Shown here piece by piece: positions 15,859 through 24,204 of a DNA stretch of 64,000 nucleotides (positions within the stretch are counted from its first letter, which is position 1; every line of letters begins with the position of its first letter). The stretch spans positions 52,211-116,210 of the forward strand of contig NZ_KQ948041.1 of assembly GCF_001513965.1 (NCBI RefSeq). The letters run 5' to 3'. The translations under genes and the position numbers were made by a program. The notes below the pieces were generated by a model, which was not told the DNA's origin, did not search any database, and was given only the letters and a program-made list of their open reading frames with translations. This DNA comes from Streptomyces cellostaticus (GTDB taxonomy: Bacteria > Actinomycetota > Actinomycetes > Streptomycetales > Streptomycetaceae).

Positions 15859-16988
15859 CGTCCCTTGGGCAGGCCGAGGATGCGCTCGGCGACGATGTTG
15901 CGCTGGATCTGCGAGGTGCCGGCGGCGATGGTGTACGACAGCGAGGAGAGCCGGTCGAGAACCCAGGGCCGGTCCAGGTCGAGACAGTCCGGGCCGAGTA
16001 CCTCGGCGGCGGTGTCGTACAGCTCCTGACGGGCGTGCGAATAGCTCAGTTTGAAAACCGAACCCCCGACGCCGGGCACCCCGCCGCCCGCCTCCGCCTC
16101 GCTCACGTTCCACTGGGTCAGCCGCCACAGCGCCCGGAACTCGGCGCTCAGCCGCCCGAGCCGCCTGCGCAGTACCGGATCGTCCCAGCGGCCGTTCTCC
16201 CGCGCCGTGCGGGCGAGTTCGCCGAGCACCCGGCGGCAGGCGACGACCTCGCCGACGAAGGCCGTGCCGCGTTCGAAGGAGAGCGTCACCATGGTCACGC
16301 GCCAGCCGTCGTTCTCCGCACCGACCCGGTGGGCCACCGGCACCCGGACCTCGTCCAGGAACACCTCGGCGAACTCCGCCGAACCGGCGAGCGTGCGCAG
16401 CGGCCGTACGGTGATGCCGTCGGCGTCCATGGGCATGGCGAGCCAGGTGATGCCCCGGTGTCTGGGTGCCTGCGGGTCCGTGCGGACCAGCAGTTCGCAC
16501 CAGTCGGCGACCTCGGCGTGCGAGGTCCAGATCTTGGACCCGCTCACCACGTAGTCGTCGCCGTCCCTACGCGCGCGCGTGCGCAGCGCGGCGAGGTCGG
16601 AGCCGGCGTCCGGTTCGCTGAAGCCCTGGCACCACACCTCGTCCCCGCGCAGGATCGGCGGCAGCCAGCGCGCCCGCTGCTCGGGGGTGCCCTCGGCGGC
16701 GAGGGTCGGCCCGGCGTGCAGCAGTCCGACGAAGTTGGCGCCCACATAGGGCGCGCCCGCCTTCTCGGTCTCCTCCAGGAAGATCAGCCGCGTGGTCGGG
16801 GAGGCGTCCCAGTGGACGTCGGCGTACCCGGCGTCGTACAGCATCCGCTGCCAGCCGAGGTCGTAGGCGCGGCGGCCGGGCCAGTCGTCCGGGGACGGCC
16901 CCGCGGGCAGGGTGGGCAGCACCTTGGCGAGCCACTCCCGCAGCCGGACCCGGAACTCCTCCTCTTCCGGTGTGTACGAGAGGTCCAT
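15855..16988 (-). CDS. Acyl-CoA dehydrogenase, long subunit, 377 aa
   Basis: FAD-dependent acyl-CoA dehydrogenase with CQGFSEPDAGSDLAA near residue 117, KIWTSHAEVADWCELLVRTD after it, and the C-terminal QIQRNIVAERILGLP. Gene boundaries are tight: its ATG overlaps the amidohydrolase stop (TAATG) and its stop overlaps the next gene (GTGA), so it sits in a coupled operon of amidohydrolase, long dehydrogenase and short dehydrogenase. It probably forms a heterotetramer with the 292-aa neighbour (inference from known alpha2-beta2 FadE enzymes). Substrate unknown. Confidence 0.9.
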   Translation of the reverse strand: MDLSYTPEEEEFRVRLREWLAKVLPTLPAGPSPDDWPGRRAYDLGWQRMLYDAGYADVHWDASPTTRLIFLEETEKAGAPYVGANFVGLLHAGPTLAAEGTPEQRARWLPPILRGDEVWCQGFSEPDAGSDLAALRTRARRDGDDYVVSGSKIWTSHAEVADWCELLVRTDPQAPRHRGITWLAMPMDADGITVRPLRTLAGSAEFAEVFLDEVRVPVAHRVGAENDGWRVTMVTLSFERGTAFVGEVVACRRVLGELARTARENGRWDDPVLRRRLGRLSAEFRALWRLTQWNVSEAEAGGGVPGVGGSVFKLSYSHARQELYDTAAEVLGPDCLDLDRPWVLDRLSSLSYTIAAGTSQIQRNIVAERILGLPKGR

Positions 16989-18181
16989 TACCGGTCGAGG
17001 TCCAGGCCGAGCATGCGGATGGCGTTGCCGCGCATCAGCTTGTACACGGTCCCGTCGTCCAGCCCCTTCACATGGTCGAGGGCGACCTCCTTGGTGTGCG
17101 GGAAGGTCGAGTCGACGTGCGGGTAGTCCGTCTCGAAGGTGGCGTTGTCGCGGCCGACGACGTCCAGGGACGCGACCCCGTGCTTGTCGCGGAAGAAGCA
17201 GCAGAAGATCTGCCGGTAGTAGTACGTCGACGGCGGCTCCGGGATCAGGTCCCGCACCCCGCCCCAGGCGCGGTGCTCCTCCCACACGTCGTCGGCGCGC
17301 TCCAGGGCGTACGGGATCCAGCCCATCTGCCCTTCGGAGTAGGCCAGTTTGAGGGCAGGGAATTTCACCAGCACCCCGCTGAAGAGGTAGTCCGTCATCG
17401 AGGCCATCGCGTTGTTGAAGCTGAGCGAGGCCTGGACGGCGGGCGGCGCGTCCGGGGAGGCGGCGGGCATCTGCGAGCTGCTGCCGATGTGCATGTTGAC
17501 GACCGTCCCGGTCTCCTGGCACACCGCGAAGAACGGGTCCCAGTACCCGGAGTGGATGGACGGCAGCCCGAGATAGGTGGGGATCTCGGAGAAGGTCACG
17601 GCGCGCACCCCGCGCGCGGCGTTCCGCCGGATCTCTGCGACGGCCAGGTCCACATCCCACAGCGGGATGAGGCACAGCGGAATCAGCCGCCCCCCGCTGT
17701 CCCCGCACCACTCCTCCACCATCCAGTCGTTGTAGGCGCGCACGCACGCGAGGGCGACCTCCTTGTCGTGCGCCTCGGCGAAGGTCTGCCCGCAAAAGCG
17801 CGGGAAGGTCGGGAAGCAGAGGCTGCCCTCGACGTGGTTGAGGTCCATGTCGGCCAGCCGTGCCTTCGGATCCCAGCAGCCACGCCGCATCTGCTCCCGG
17901 GTGATCCCCTCCAGGGTCATCTCGTCCCGGTCGAAGCCGACGGCGGCGATGTTGCGCTTGTACGGGAACTTCAGGTCCTCGTAGATCCACCAGTCCGTCG
18001 GCTGGCCGTCCGGGTCCATGGTGATCTGGTACTTCCCGCCGACGTACGCCAGCTCCCCGATCCCGGCGGTCAGCGGCTTGGGGCCCCGGTCCCGGTACTT
18101 CGCCGGCAGCCAGGTCTCGAAGAGGTGGGCGGGCTCGATCACATGGTCGTCGACGCTGATGATGCGGGGCAGTTCGGTCAT
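16988..18181 (-). CDS. Amidohydrolase family protein (ACMSD/LigW-like), 397 aa
   Basis: Amidohydrolase-2 superfamily TIM barrel. The N-terminal metal-binding motif is SVDDHVIEP; a central segment reads GVRAVTFSEIP; further His-containing motifs include NMHIGSS; the C-terminal catalytic Asp is in ETDYPHVDSTFP. Relatives are Zn-dependent decarboxylases or C-C and C-O hydrolases acting on aromatic or cyclic carboxylates. The ATG at 18181 is preceded by GTGGGGAT. First gene of the leftward operon with the two acyl-CoA dehydrogenases, with an operator 19 bases upstream. In this context a ring-cleavage or decarboxylation step is plausible but unproven. Confidence 0.88.
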   Translation of the reverse strand: MTELPRIISVDDHVIEPAHLFETWLPAKYRDRGPKPLTAGIGELAYVGGKYQITMDPDGQPTDWWIYEDLKFPYKRNIAAVGFDRDEMTLEGITREQMRRGCWDPKARLADMDLNHVEGSLCFPTFPRFCGQTFAEAHDKEVALACVRAYNDWMVEEWCGDSGGRLIPLCLIPLWDVDLAVAEIRRNAARGVRAVTFSEIPTYLGLPSIHSGYWDPFFAVCQETGTVVNMHIGSSSQMPAASPDAPPAVQASLSFNNAMASMTDYLFSGVLVKFPALKLAYSEGQMGWIPYALERADDVWEEHRAWGGVRDLIPEPPSTYYYRQIFCCFFRDKHGVASLDVVGRDNATFETDYPHVDSTFPHTKEVALDHVKGLDDGTVYKLMRGNAIRMLGLDLDR

Positions 18182-18199
18182 GGATCCCCACCTACCGAT

Positions 18200-18214
18200 C
18201 TGATGGACCGTCAG
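18200..18214. promoter_or_regulatory. Operator copy 4 (CTGAT-GGACC-GTCAG)
   Basis: A dyad with one arm mismatch, 19 bases upstream of the leftward amidohydrolase ATG. Its flanks (GATCTGATGG … GTCAGATTT) extend the symmetry to about 18 bases. Confidence 0.7.
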
Positions 18215-18288
18215 ATTTCTCGTCTCCAGCAGGCTAGCTCCGCACCCCTGGACCGACAAGGCGCACAGCCTTACGCTCTGCTGCAAAT

Positions 18289-18303
18289 CTGACGCAGCGT
18301 CAG
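18289..18303. promoter_or_regulatory. Operator copy 5 (CTGAC-GCAGC-GTCAG)
   Basis: A perfect dyad, 17 bases before the rightward acyl-CoA ligase start. With copy 4, 89 bases away, it brackets the divergent promoter region, so each direction has its own site. Confidence 0.7.
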
Positions 18304-18320
18304 CTGAGCAGGGGGTCGAA

Positions 18321-19847
18321 GTGAACGACACCGCACACGCGCTGGGCGCCTCACGCACCCTGTGGGAGCTGGTGGACCGCCGGGCCGGCCTCACCCCTGA
18401 CCGGCCCGTCCTCCTCCAGGACGACCGCCGCCTGACCTTCGGCGAGTTGCACACACGAGCCGAGCGGGTCGCGGCCGGCCTGTACGAGATGGGTGTACGC
18501 GCCGGCACGACGGTCGCCTGGCAACTGCCCACCCGCATCGAAACGGCCCTGCTGTCCTTCGCGCTGGCCCGCCTGGGCGCCGTACAGTCCCCGGTCATCC
18601 CCTTCTACCGGGACCGGGAGGTCGGCTTCGCGCTGCGCGAGTCCAGGGCCGAGTTCTTCGCCGTACCGGGTGTCTGGCGCGGTCACGACCACACGGAGAT
18701 GGCCCGGCGGCTCGGCGCGAAGGGCGTCTTCGAGGCGTACGACACCCTCCCCGACGGCGACCCGTCCGCCCTCCCCGCTCCCCCCGCCGAAGGCACCTCG
18801 GTCCGCTGGATCTACTGGACCTCGGGGACGACCTCCGCCCCCAAGGGCGTCCTGCACACCGACCGCTCCCTGATAGCGGGCGGCTCGTGCCTGGCCCACG
18901 CCCTCCGCCTCACCCCCGACGACGTGGGCTCGATGGCGTTCCCGTACGCGCACATAGCCGGGCCGGACTACACGGTCATGTTGCTGTTGTACGGCTTCCC
19001 GGCGGTGATGTTCGAGCAGTTCGCCCTGCCGGACGCGCTGGAGGGCTACCGGCGGCACGGGGTGACGGTGGCGGGCGGATCGACGGCGTTCTACTCGATG
19101 TTCCTGGCCGAGCAGCGCAAGCAGCCAGGGGCGAAGGTGATTCCCTCCCTACGACTGCTCGCGGGCGGCGGGGCCCCGAAACCCCCGGAGGTCTATCACT
19201 CCGTCGTACGCGAGATGGGCGTCCAGCTCACCCACGGCTACGGCATGACCGAGGTGCCGATGATCACGATGGGAGACCCCGAGGACACCCCCGAGAACCT
19301 CGCGACGACCGAGGGGCGGCCGCCGCAGGGCATGGAGATACGGATCGTCGACGGCGAGGTGCGCCTGCGCGGCGAGGCGGTCTGCCGGGGCTATCTGGAC
19401 CCCGCCCAGACGGCGGCGGCCTTCGACGGGGAGGGCTTCCTGCGCACGGGCGACCTCGGGCACGTGACGGACTCCGGGCACCTGGTCCTCACCGGCCGTC
19501 TGAAGGACGTGATCATCCGCAAGGGGGAGAACATCTCGGCGAAGGAGATCGAGGACCTGCTGGCCGCGCATCCGGCGGTGGGGGATGTGGCGGTGATCGG
19601 GCTGCCGGATGCGGAGAGGGGGGAGCTCGTCTGCGCGGTGGTCGAACAGCGCGTGGGGGCAGACGAGTTGACCTTGCCGGGGGCCGTCTCGTACCTGCGG
19701 GCGGCAGGGCTGTCCGTGCACAAGCTGCCGGAGCGGCTGGAGGTGGTGGACGCCCTTCCGCGGAACGAGACCTTGCGGAAGGTGCTCAAGTACAAGCTGC
19801 GGGAGCGGTTTTCGGGAGCGGCGGCCTGCCCTACTCAGGGACGGTGA
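18321..19847 (+). CDS. AMP-forming acyl-CoA ligase, 508 aa
   Basis: Class I adenylate-forming acyl-CoA synthetase. The phosphate-binding motif is YWTSGTTSAPKGVLH (about residues 167-181), the adenine motif is GYGMTEVPM, the hinge segment is RTGDLGHVTDSGHLVLTGR followed by KDVIIRKGENIS, and the catalytic lysine region is LPRNETLRKVLKYKLRE. It converts an acid to acyl-CoA and probably starts the pathway. Similarity of layout to cyclohexanecarboxylate and steroid-acid ligases is suggestive only. GTG 18321 follows GGGGGTCGAA. The last 17 bases overlap the convergent EF-hand gene. Confidence 0.9.
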   Translation: MNDTAHALGASRTLWELVDRRAGLTPDRPVLLQDDRRLTFGELHTRAERVAAGLYEMGVRAGTTVAWQLPTRIETALLSFALARLGAVQSPVIPFYRDREVGFALRESRAEFFAVPGVWRGHDHTEMARRLGAKGVFEAYDTLPDGDPSALPAPPAEGTSVRWIYWTSGTTSAPKGVLHTDRSLIAGGSCLAHALRLTPDDVGSMAFPYAHIAGPDYTVMLLLYGFPAVMFEQFALPDALEGYRRHGVTVAGGSTAFYSMFLAEQRKQPGAKVIPSLRLLAGGGAPKPPEVYHSVVREMGVQLTHGYGMTEVPMITMGDPEDTPENLATTEGRPPQGMEIRIVDGEVRLRGEAVCRGYLDPAQTAAAFDGEGFLRTGDLGHVTDSGHLVLTGRLKDVIIRKGENISAKEIEDLLAAHPAVGDVAVIGLPDAERGELVCAVVEQRVGADELTLPGAVSYLRAAGLSVHKLPERLEVVDALPRNETLRKVLKYKLRERFSGAAACPTQGR

Positions 19848-20343
19848 AATACCGCGCGAACGCCGGGACGATCTCCGTCTCGCCGACCTTGCCGTCGGCA
19901 TCGGTGTCGAGCGTTGCGGCGGCTGCCGCGGCGATCTCCTCCGGTACGTGGAAGACCCGCAGGACACGGGCGGCGTCCGGGACGGTGGCGTGGCCGTCCG
20001 CGTCCGGGTCGGCCACGGCGAGGGCCGCGTGCAGGAAGGGGCGGGCGATCTCGGCGAAGCGGTCGGGGTTGTCACGCAGGCGCTTGACCGCGCCGGTGAC
20101 GAACTCCTCGCGGGTGATGCGCTGGTCGCCGTCCCGGTCCGCGATGCCGGCCATGCCCTGCCAGAACGCCTCGGCGCCGGCGTACAGCGCCTGGCCCTTG
20201 TCGGACCGGGCCGGGACGGCGAACTCGGCGAGCAGGGCCTTGGCCGCCGCATTGAAGTCCTCGCGGTCGATGTAGCCGTTGCCGTCCTGGTCGAAGGTGG
20301 CGAACCGGGCGGCGATCCTGCGCTCGTACTCGGTGCTGACCAT
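19831..20343 (-). CDS. EF-hand calcium-binding protein, 170 aa
   Basis: Four EF-hand loops are visible: DQDGNGYIDREDF near residue 18, DRDGDQRITREEF near 69, a weaker DPDADGHATVPDA near 113, and DTDADGKVGETEI near 145. This matches the calexcitin-like Ca-binding proteins of Streptomyces (the CabB/CabC group), cytosolic Ca buffers or sensors linked to aerial development. No signal peptide. The start ATG 20343 gives the family length; a longer frame to 20463 lacks homology-like sequence. Its 3' end overlaps the convergent acyl-CoA ligase gene by 17 bases. Confidence 0.9.
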   Translation of the reverse strand: MVSTEYERRIAARFATFDQDGNGYIDREDFNAAAKALLAEFAVPARSDKGQALYAGAEAFWQGMAGIADRDGDQRITREEFVTGAVKRLRDNPDRFAEIARPFLHAALAVADPDADGHATVPDAARVLRVFHVPEEIAAAAAATLDTDADGKVGETEIVPAFARYFTVPE

Positions 20344-20482
20344 GTCTGTTCGGGCCGCCTTACGTTGACGTGGGGATAGCTCCGGGTGGAGCGTACGTCG
20401 CGGATGACCGTGTTGTGGCGGGAAAGCGGCGGTTGTGCCAAGACCGGGGGAATTCTGCGACAACCTTGCGACCGGGGCATCG

Positions 20483-20857
20483 CTAGGCGGAGAGCGGGCC
20501 CACCTCGTCGGTGGTGGCGGAGTCGACGTCGGGGCGCACGTCGAAGAGGCGGCGGACGCCGAGCGCGCCGAGGACCCGGTTGACGTGCGAGCCGTCGTCC
20601 GCGCCCTGGTCCGGCAGGATCAGCCGCAGCCGGCCCTGGCAGGAGCGGATCAGTCTGCGCGCGGCGACGAGGACGCCGACCCCGCTGGAGTCGCAGAAGA
20701 AGACCTCGGAGAGGTCGAGGATCAGACTGTGGTGGCCCTCGGCGACCACGTCGTGCACCCGCTGGCGCAACACCGGCGAGGTCATCAGATCCAGTTCCCC
20801 GGACACCCGGAGCACGGCCCACTCGCCCTGTTCGACGCCGGTCACCTTGAATGCCAC
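20483..20857 (-). CDS. STAS-domain anti-sigma factor antagonist, 124 aa
   Basis: SpoIIAA/BldG-like STAS protein with the phosphoacceptor motif CDSSGVGVL (Ser57 or Ser58). The core runs from VLRVSGELDLMTSPVLRQRV to LILPDQG, followed by a short acidic tail (DVDSATTDEVGPL). It would bind a HATPase anti-sigma factor when dephosphorylated and so free a sigma factor. Divergent from an ECF sigma factor gene across a 341-base region. I recall the same STAS/sigma pair in the S. coelicolor core region. Confidence 0.9.
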   Translation of the reverse strand: MAFKVTGVEQGEWAVLRVSGELDLMTSPVLRQRVHDVVAEGHHSLILDLSEVFFCDSSGVGVLVAARRLIRSCQGRLRLILPDQGADDGSHVNRVLGALGVRRLFDVRPDVDSATTDEVGPLSA

Positions 20858-21198
20858 GGCCCTGCCCCTCCGCTCGCCGGATCGCCCGGAACCGCCCGGA
20901 AACGGAAGCAGTTCCTACGTTTCTTTCCGCGCGGCTGCCCAGCGGCGGTTCCCTGAAACTTCGGCGAGCAAACCGCGGACGATCGGCAAGGGTCTTGTTT
21001 CGGTCACCTTCGATCCTGTTCGATCAGGGATGGACACCCATTGAGTGAAGGTTATGTGAAGAGGGCACTATCACCTGCGACGTCTCGGGGGGCGCACATT
21101 GACACAAAGGAGCGTGGACTGTCAGAGGTGCCGACTACATTCGGGATGACGGTACAGACACGCTGAACGAGCCGGACAAGGGCGAGGGAAGGGGCCGC
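20858..21198. promoter_or_regulatory. 341-base divergent promoter region (STAS / sigma factor)
   Basis: Holds the promoters of both divergent regulators. A 36-codon rightward frame, GTG 21056 to TGA 21166, follows GAAGG and might be a leader peptide for the sigma gene, but nothing recognisable is encoded. No clear inverted repeat is seen. Confidence 0.4.
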
Positions 21199-21771
21199 AT
21201 GGCGCAGAAGGACGTACCGCCCCGCTGGGACCGCAAGATGCAGCAGCGGCTCGCACGCGGGGAAGCTGCCGCACTCGGCGAGATGTACGACCGGTTCGCC
21301 TCCCTCGTGCACAGTCTCGCCCACCGCGTCCTCGGCGACGAGCGGGCCGCCGACAGAGTCACCCGCGAGGTCTTCGCCCACGTCTGGGAACACCCCGAGA
21401 CCTACGACCCCAAGCAGGGCCCGCTGCGCTCCTGGGTCGCCGCCGTGACCCATCGGCTGGCCGTGCAGCGGCTGCGCGCCACCGAGACCGCCGCGCTCCC
21501 GCAGGGCGAGAGCGGCTCCGCTCAGGAGCTGGAGAGCAAGCTGCGCCGCGCCTCGGTCGCCGCCCGCGCCGACTACATCGTCCACTCCATGCCCGCCCCG
21601 CTGCGCGCCGCCCTGGAACTGGCCTATTTCCAGCGCCGCGACTACCGCCAGACCGCCGCCGACCTCGGCGTCACCGAGGACGAGGCCCGCCGCCGGCTCC
21701 GCCTGGGCCTGCAACTGCTGTCCACCGCCCACAACGTCGGCACACCGCCGGGATACGGGGGTGCGGTGTGA
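21199..21771 (+). CDS. ECF-type RNA polymerase sigma factor, 190 aa
   Basis: Sigma-70 family protein with region 2 at about residues 24-95 (AALGEMYDRFASLVHSLAHRVLGDE … REVFAHVWEHPETYDP, then SWVAAVTHRLAVQRLR) and region 4 at about 125-182 (ALELAYFQRRDYRQTAADLGV, then a recognition helix). Preceded by GGAAGGGG. It overlaps the downstream anti-sigma-like gene by GTGA, the usual coupling for a sigma/anti-sigma pair. A potential autoregulated promoter lies in the region before 21199 but cannot be read with confidence. Confidence 0.9.
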   Translation: MAQKDVPPRWDRKMQQRLARGEAAALGEMYDRFASLVHSLAHRVLGDERAADRVTREVFAHVWEHPETYDPKQGPLRSWVAAVTHRLAVQRLRATETAALPQGESGSAQELESKLRRASVAARADYIVHSMPAPLRAALELAYFQRRDYRQTAADLGVTEDEARRRLRLGLQLLSTAHNVGTPPGYGGAV

Positions 21772-23183
21772 GCAGCGCGGGAGGATTCGAGGCGCACGAG
21801 GGGAACGGCGAGCACCGCGGGGACGACGAGCGCGACGAGTACCTCGGGCGGGATGAGGACGAGTTCGGGGGCGCTGCGGACACGGGCTCCGCTGCCGGGG
21901 GCGGTGCTGGAGACGGTGACGTGCCGTCGGGCACCGGCGGGACCGGTCCGGGCGGGCCGCCCCGTATACCGCTGCCCCGTGCCTCCGTCGAGGACGGCGG
22001 GCAGCCGCTGCCCGGCCCCGCCGACCTGGGCAGCCCCGCGCCCGTGCCGCTCGATCTGTCGCACGACGTCCTGAAGTCGCTCCTCGGCGCATGGGCGCTG
22101 GCCGCCTGCTCGCCGGCGGAGACCGCGGCCGTCGAGGAACACCTCGGCGCCTGCGGGTCCTGCGCGGACGAGGCGCTGCGGCTGCGCGAGGCGGTCGGCC
22201 TGCTGCACCAGCCCGAGAGCCTCGACCTGGACCCGGCGCTGCGCACCCGTGTCCTGCAGAGCTGCCTGAACCGCCGGCCGCCGGGCATCCCGGTGCCCGA
22301 GTGGGCGTCTCCGTACGACGCCGAGACCGCGCGGCTGGACGCGCTGCTCCAGGACTTCGGGGACGCCGAGTGGCATGCGCCCGTACGGCTGCGGTGGTTC
22401 GAGGCCGACCAGGCGACGAGCCGTCGTACCACCGTGGCCGGGGTGATCGCGCATCTGCTGTCGGTGGACGGGCTGGTCGCGATGGCGCTGGGTCTGGAGG
22501 ATCCGCTGGCGGAGGTCCTCGAGAGAGACAAGACGCGCGAGCAGGGCAGCGTGGCGGGGCCCGCCGGGCGTACCGAGGCGTTCTGGCGGACCTCGCACTT
22601 CCCGCCGACGCGCTCGGTGCGGGCGCCGTGGCGGGAGCAGAGCCACAGCCTCGTGCGGACGGTGTCCTTCACGGGCGGCGCCGGTGGGCTCACGGTGCCG
22701 TACGACGACTTCCAACTGCCGTTGCACGACGCAATGCTGGACCGCGCCTTCGAGTGCTGGGTGCACGCGGAGGACATCGCGGAGGCGGTGGACTATCCGT
22801 ACGACCCGCCCGCGCCCCGTCATCTGAACAAGATGATCGACCTGGCGGCCCGGATGCTGCCGACCGCGCTCGCCGAGCGGCGGCGGGCGGGACTGTCCGC
22901 GCCCGGGCAGACCCCGCATCTCGTGCCGGCGGGGGCGCCGGGGCGGAGCCTGCGGCTGGAGATCGAGGGGGCGGCCGGTGGGGAGTGGCTGATCCCGCTG
23001 GACTCGCCCGCGGCGGTGGGCTCCGCGGAGTTCGAGGTGGCCCATGTCGCGCTGGACGGGGTGGAGTTCTGCAAGCTGGCCGCCGGGCATGTTCCTCCGG
23101 AGGAGGCTGCGGCGGGGCAGGTGGGTGACCGGGAGGCCATCAGGGATGTGCTGTTCGCTGCCGCGGGGTTGAGCCGCATGTAG
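21768..23183 (+). CDS. Zinc-finger anti-sigma-like protein with mycothiol-dependent (MDMPI) domain, 471 aa
   Basis: The first ~90 residues are Gly/Asp/Pro-rich and low complexity. A ZAS-type zinc finger follows, His125-x3-Cys129-x2-Cys132 (EEHLGACGSCADEA). From about residue 185 a DinB-like maleylpyruvate isomerase/mycothiol-dependent domain extends to the end (FEADQATSRRTTVAGVIAHLLSVDG; ECWVHAEDIAEAVDYP). It is coupled to the ECF sigma gene by GTGA. The zinc finger should bind the sigma factor and the mycothiol domain could sense thiol redox state or an electrophile (inference). No transmembrane segment is seen, unlike many ZAS proteins. Confidence 0.88.
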   Translation: MSSAGGFEAHEGNGEHRGDDERDEYLGRDEDEFGGAADTGSAAGGGAGDGDVPSGTGGTGPGGPPRIPLPRASVEDGGQPLPGPADLGSPAPVPLDLSHDVLKSLLGAWALAACSPAETAAVEEHLGACGSCADEALRLREAVGLLHQPESLDLDPALRTRVLQSCLNRRPPGIPVPEWASPYDAETARLDALLQDFGDAEWHAPVRLRWFEADQATSRRTTVAGVIAHLLSVDGLVAMALGLEDPLAEVLERDKTREQGSVAGPAGRTEAFWRTSHFPPTRSVRAPWREQSHSLVRTVSFTGGAGGLTVPYDDFQLPLHDAMLDRAFECWVHAEDIAEAVDYPYDPPAPRHLNKMIDLAARMLPTALAERRRAGLSAPGQTPHLVPAGAPGRSLRLEIEGAAGGEWLIPLDSPAAVGSAEFEVAHVALDGVEFCKLAAGHVPPEEAAAGQVGDREAIRDVLFAAAGLSRM

Positions 23184-23201
23184 GGGTGGGTTGCGCAATC
23201 G

Positions 23202-23257
23202 CGGGCGGCTGCGGGTTGCGTGTGGTTGTTCGGCCCCCACGCACCCGCAGCCGCCCG
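23202..23257. terminator. Strong bidirectional terminator hairpin
   Basis: A 15-bp perfect stem, CGGGCGGCTGCGGGT at 23202-23216 with its complement at 23243-23257. It lies between the convergent anti-sigma-like gene and purU. Confidence 0.75.
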
Positions 23258-23276
23258 AGCCGAAGAAGCCCCCCTC

Positions 23277-24158
23277 TTAGGCGAACACCACCGTCCGCCG
23301 CCCGTTCAGCAGAATCCTCCGCTCCGCATGCCACTTCACCGCCCGCGCCAGCGCCTGGCACTCCACATCGCGGCCGATGGCGACCAGCTGGTCCGGGGTC
23401 ACGTCGTGGCCGACCCGCTCGACCTCCTGCTCGATGATCGGCCCCTCGTCGAGATCGGCGGTGACGTAGTGCGCCGTCGCACCGATCAGCTTGACGCCCC
23501 TCGCATGCGCCTGGTGGTACGGCTTCGCACCCTTGAAGCTCGGCAGGAAGGAGTGGTGGATGTTGATGATCCGGCCGCTGAGCTGCTTGCACAGGTCGTC
23601 GGAGAGGACCTGCATGTAGCGGGCGAGGACGACCAGTTCGACGTTCTCCTCGCGGACGAGCTCGAGAATCTGCGCCTCGGCCTGCGGCTTGTTGTCCTTC
23701 GTCACCGGGATGTGGTGGAAGGGAATGTTGTACGAGCCCACCAGCTCGGCGAATTCCGTGTGGTTCGACACCACGGCCGCGATCTCCACGGGCAGCGCGC
23801 CGATCCGGGCACGGAAGAGCAGGTCGTTCAGGCAGTGGCCGAACTTGCTGACCATCAGCACGATGCGCATCTTCTCGTCGGCCCGGTTGATCTGCCAGTC
23901 CATGTGGAAGGAGTCACCGATCGCCGCGAAGCTCGCCCGCAGCTTGTCCACCGTCACCGGCGCCTCCGCCGAGAAGTGGACGCGCATGAAGAACAGACCC
24001 GTGTCGTGGTCGCCGAACTGCTGGCTGTCCTCGATGTTGCAGCCGGTCATGAACAGGTAGCTCGACACGGCGTGCACGATGCCCTGCTTGTCCGGGCAGG
24101 AGAGGGTGAGGACGTACTGATCGGCGGGGGCCGCGGCTCGGGTGGACTGCTCAGTCAT
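23277..24158 (-). CDS. purU: Formyltetrahydrofolate deformylase PurU, 293 aa
   Basis: Hydrolyses 10-formyl-tetrahydrofolate to formate and tetrahydrofolate, balancing one-carbon pools. An N-terminal ACT domain (about residues 14-90: VLTLSCPDKQGIVHAVSSYL) is followed by a formyltransferase-like domain with the catalytic pattern Asn/His/Asp in VVSNH, NIHHSFLPSFKGAKPYHQA and GATAHYVTADLDEGPII. Length matches PurU. The start ATG 24158 was chosen to begin before the ACT domain; a longer frame upstream is the adjacent gene in another frame. Same direction as the hypothetical protein gene upstream, 46 bases away. Confidence 0.95.
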   Translation of the reverse strand: MTEQSTRAAAPADQYVLTLSCPDKQGIVHAVSSYLFMTGCNIEDSQQFGDHDTGLFFMRVHFSAEAPVTVDKLRASFAAIGDSFHMDWQINRADEKMRIVLMVSKFGHCLNDLLFRARIGALPVEIAAVVSNHTEFAELVGSYNIPFHHIPVTKDNKPQAEAQILELVREENVELVVLARYMQVLSDDLCKQLSGRIINIHHSFLPSFKGAKPYHQAHARGVKLIGATAHYVTADLDEGPIIEQEVERVGHDVTPDQLVAIGRDVECQALARAVKWHAERRILLNGRRTVVFA

Positions 24159-24204
24159 GCACCACAGGGTCTCATGTCCGGCCCACCCGAGGCGTGAACG
24201 TCCG

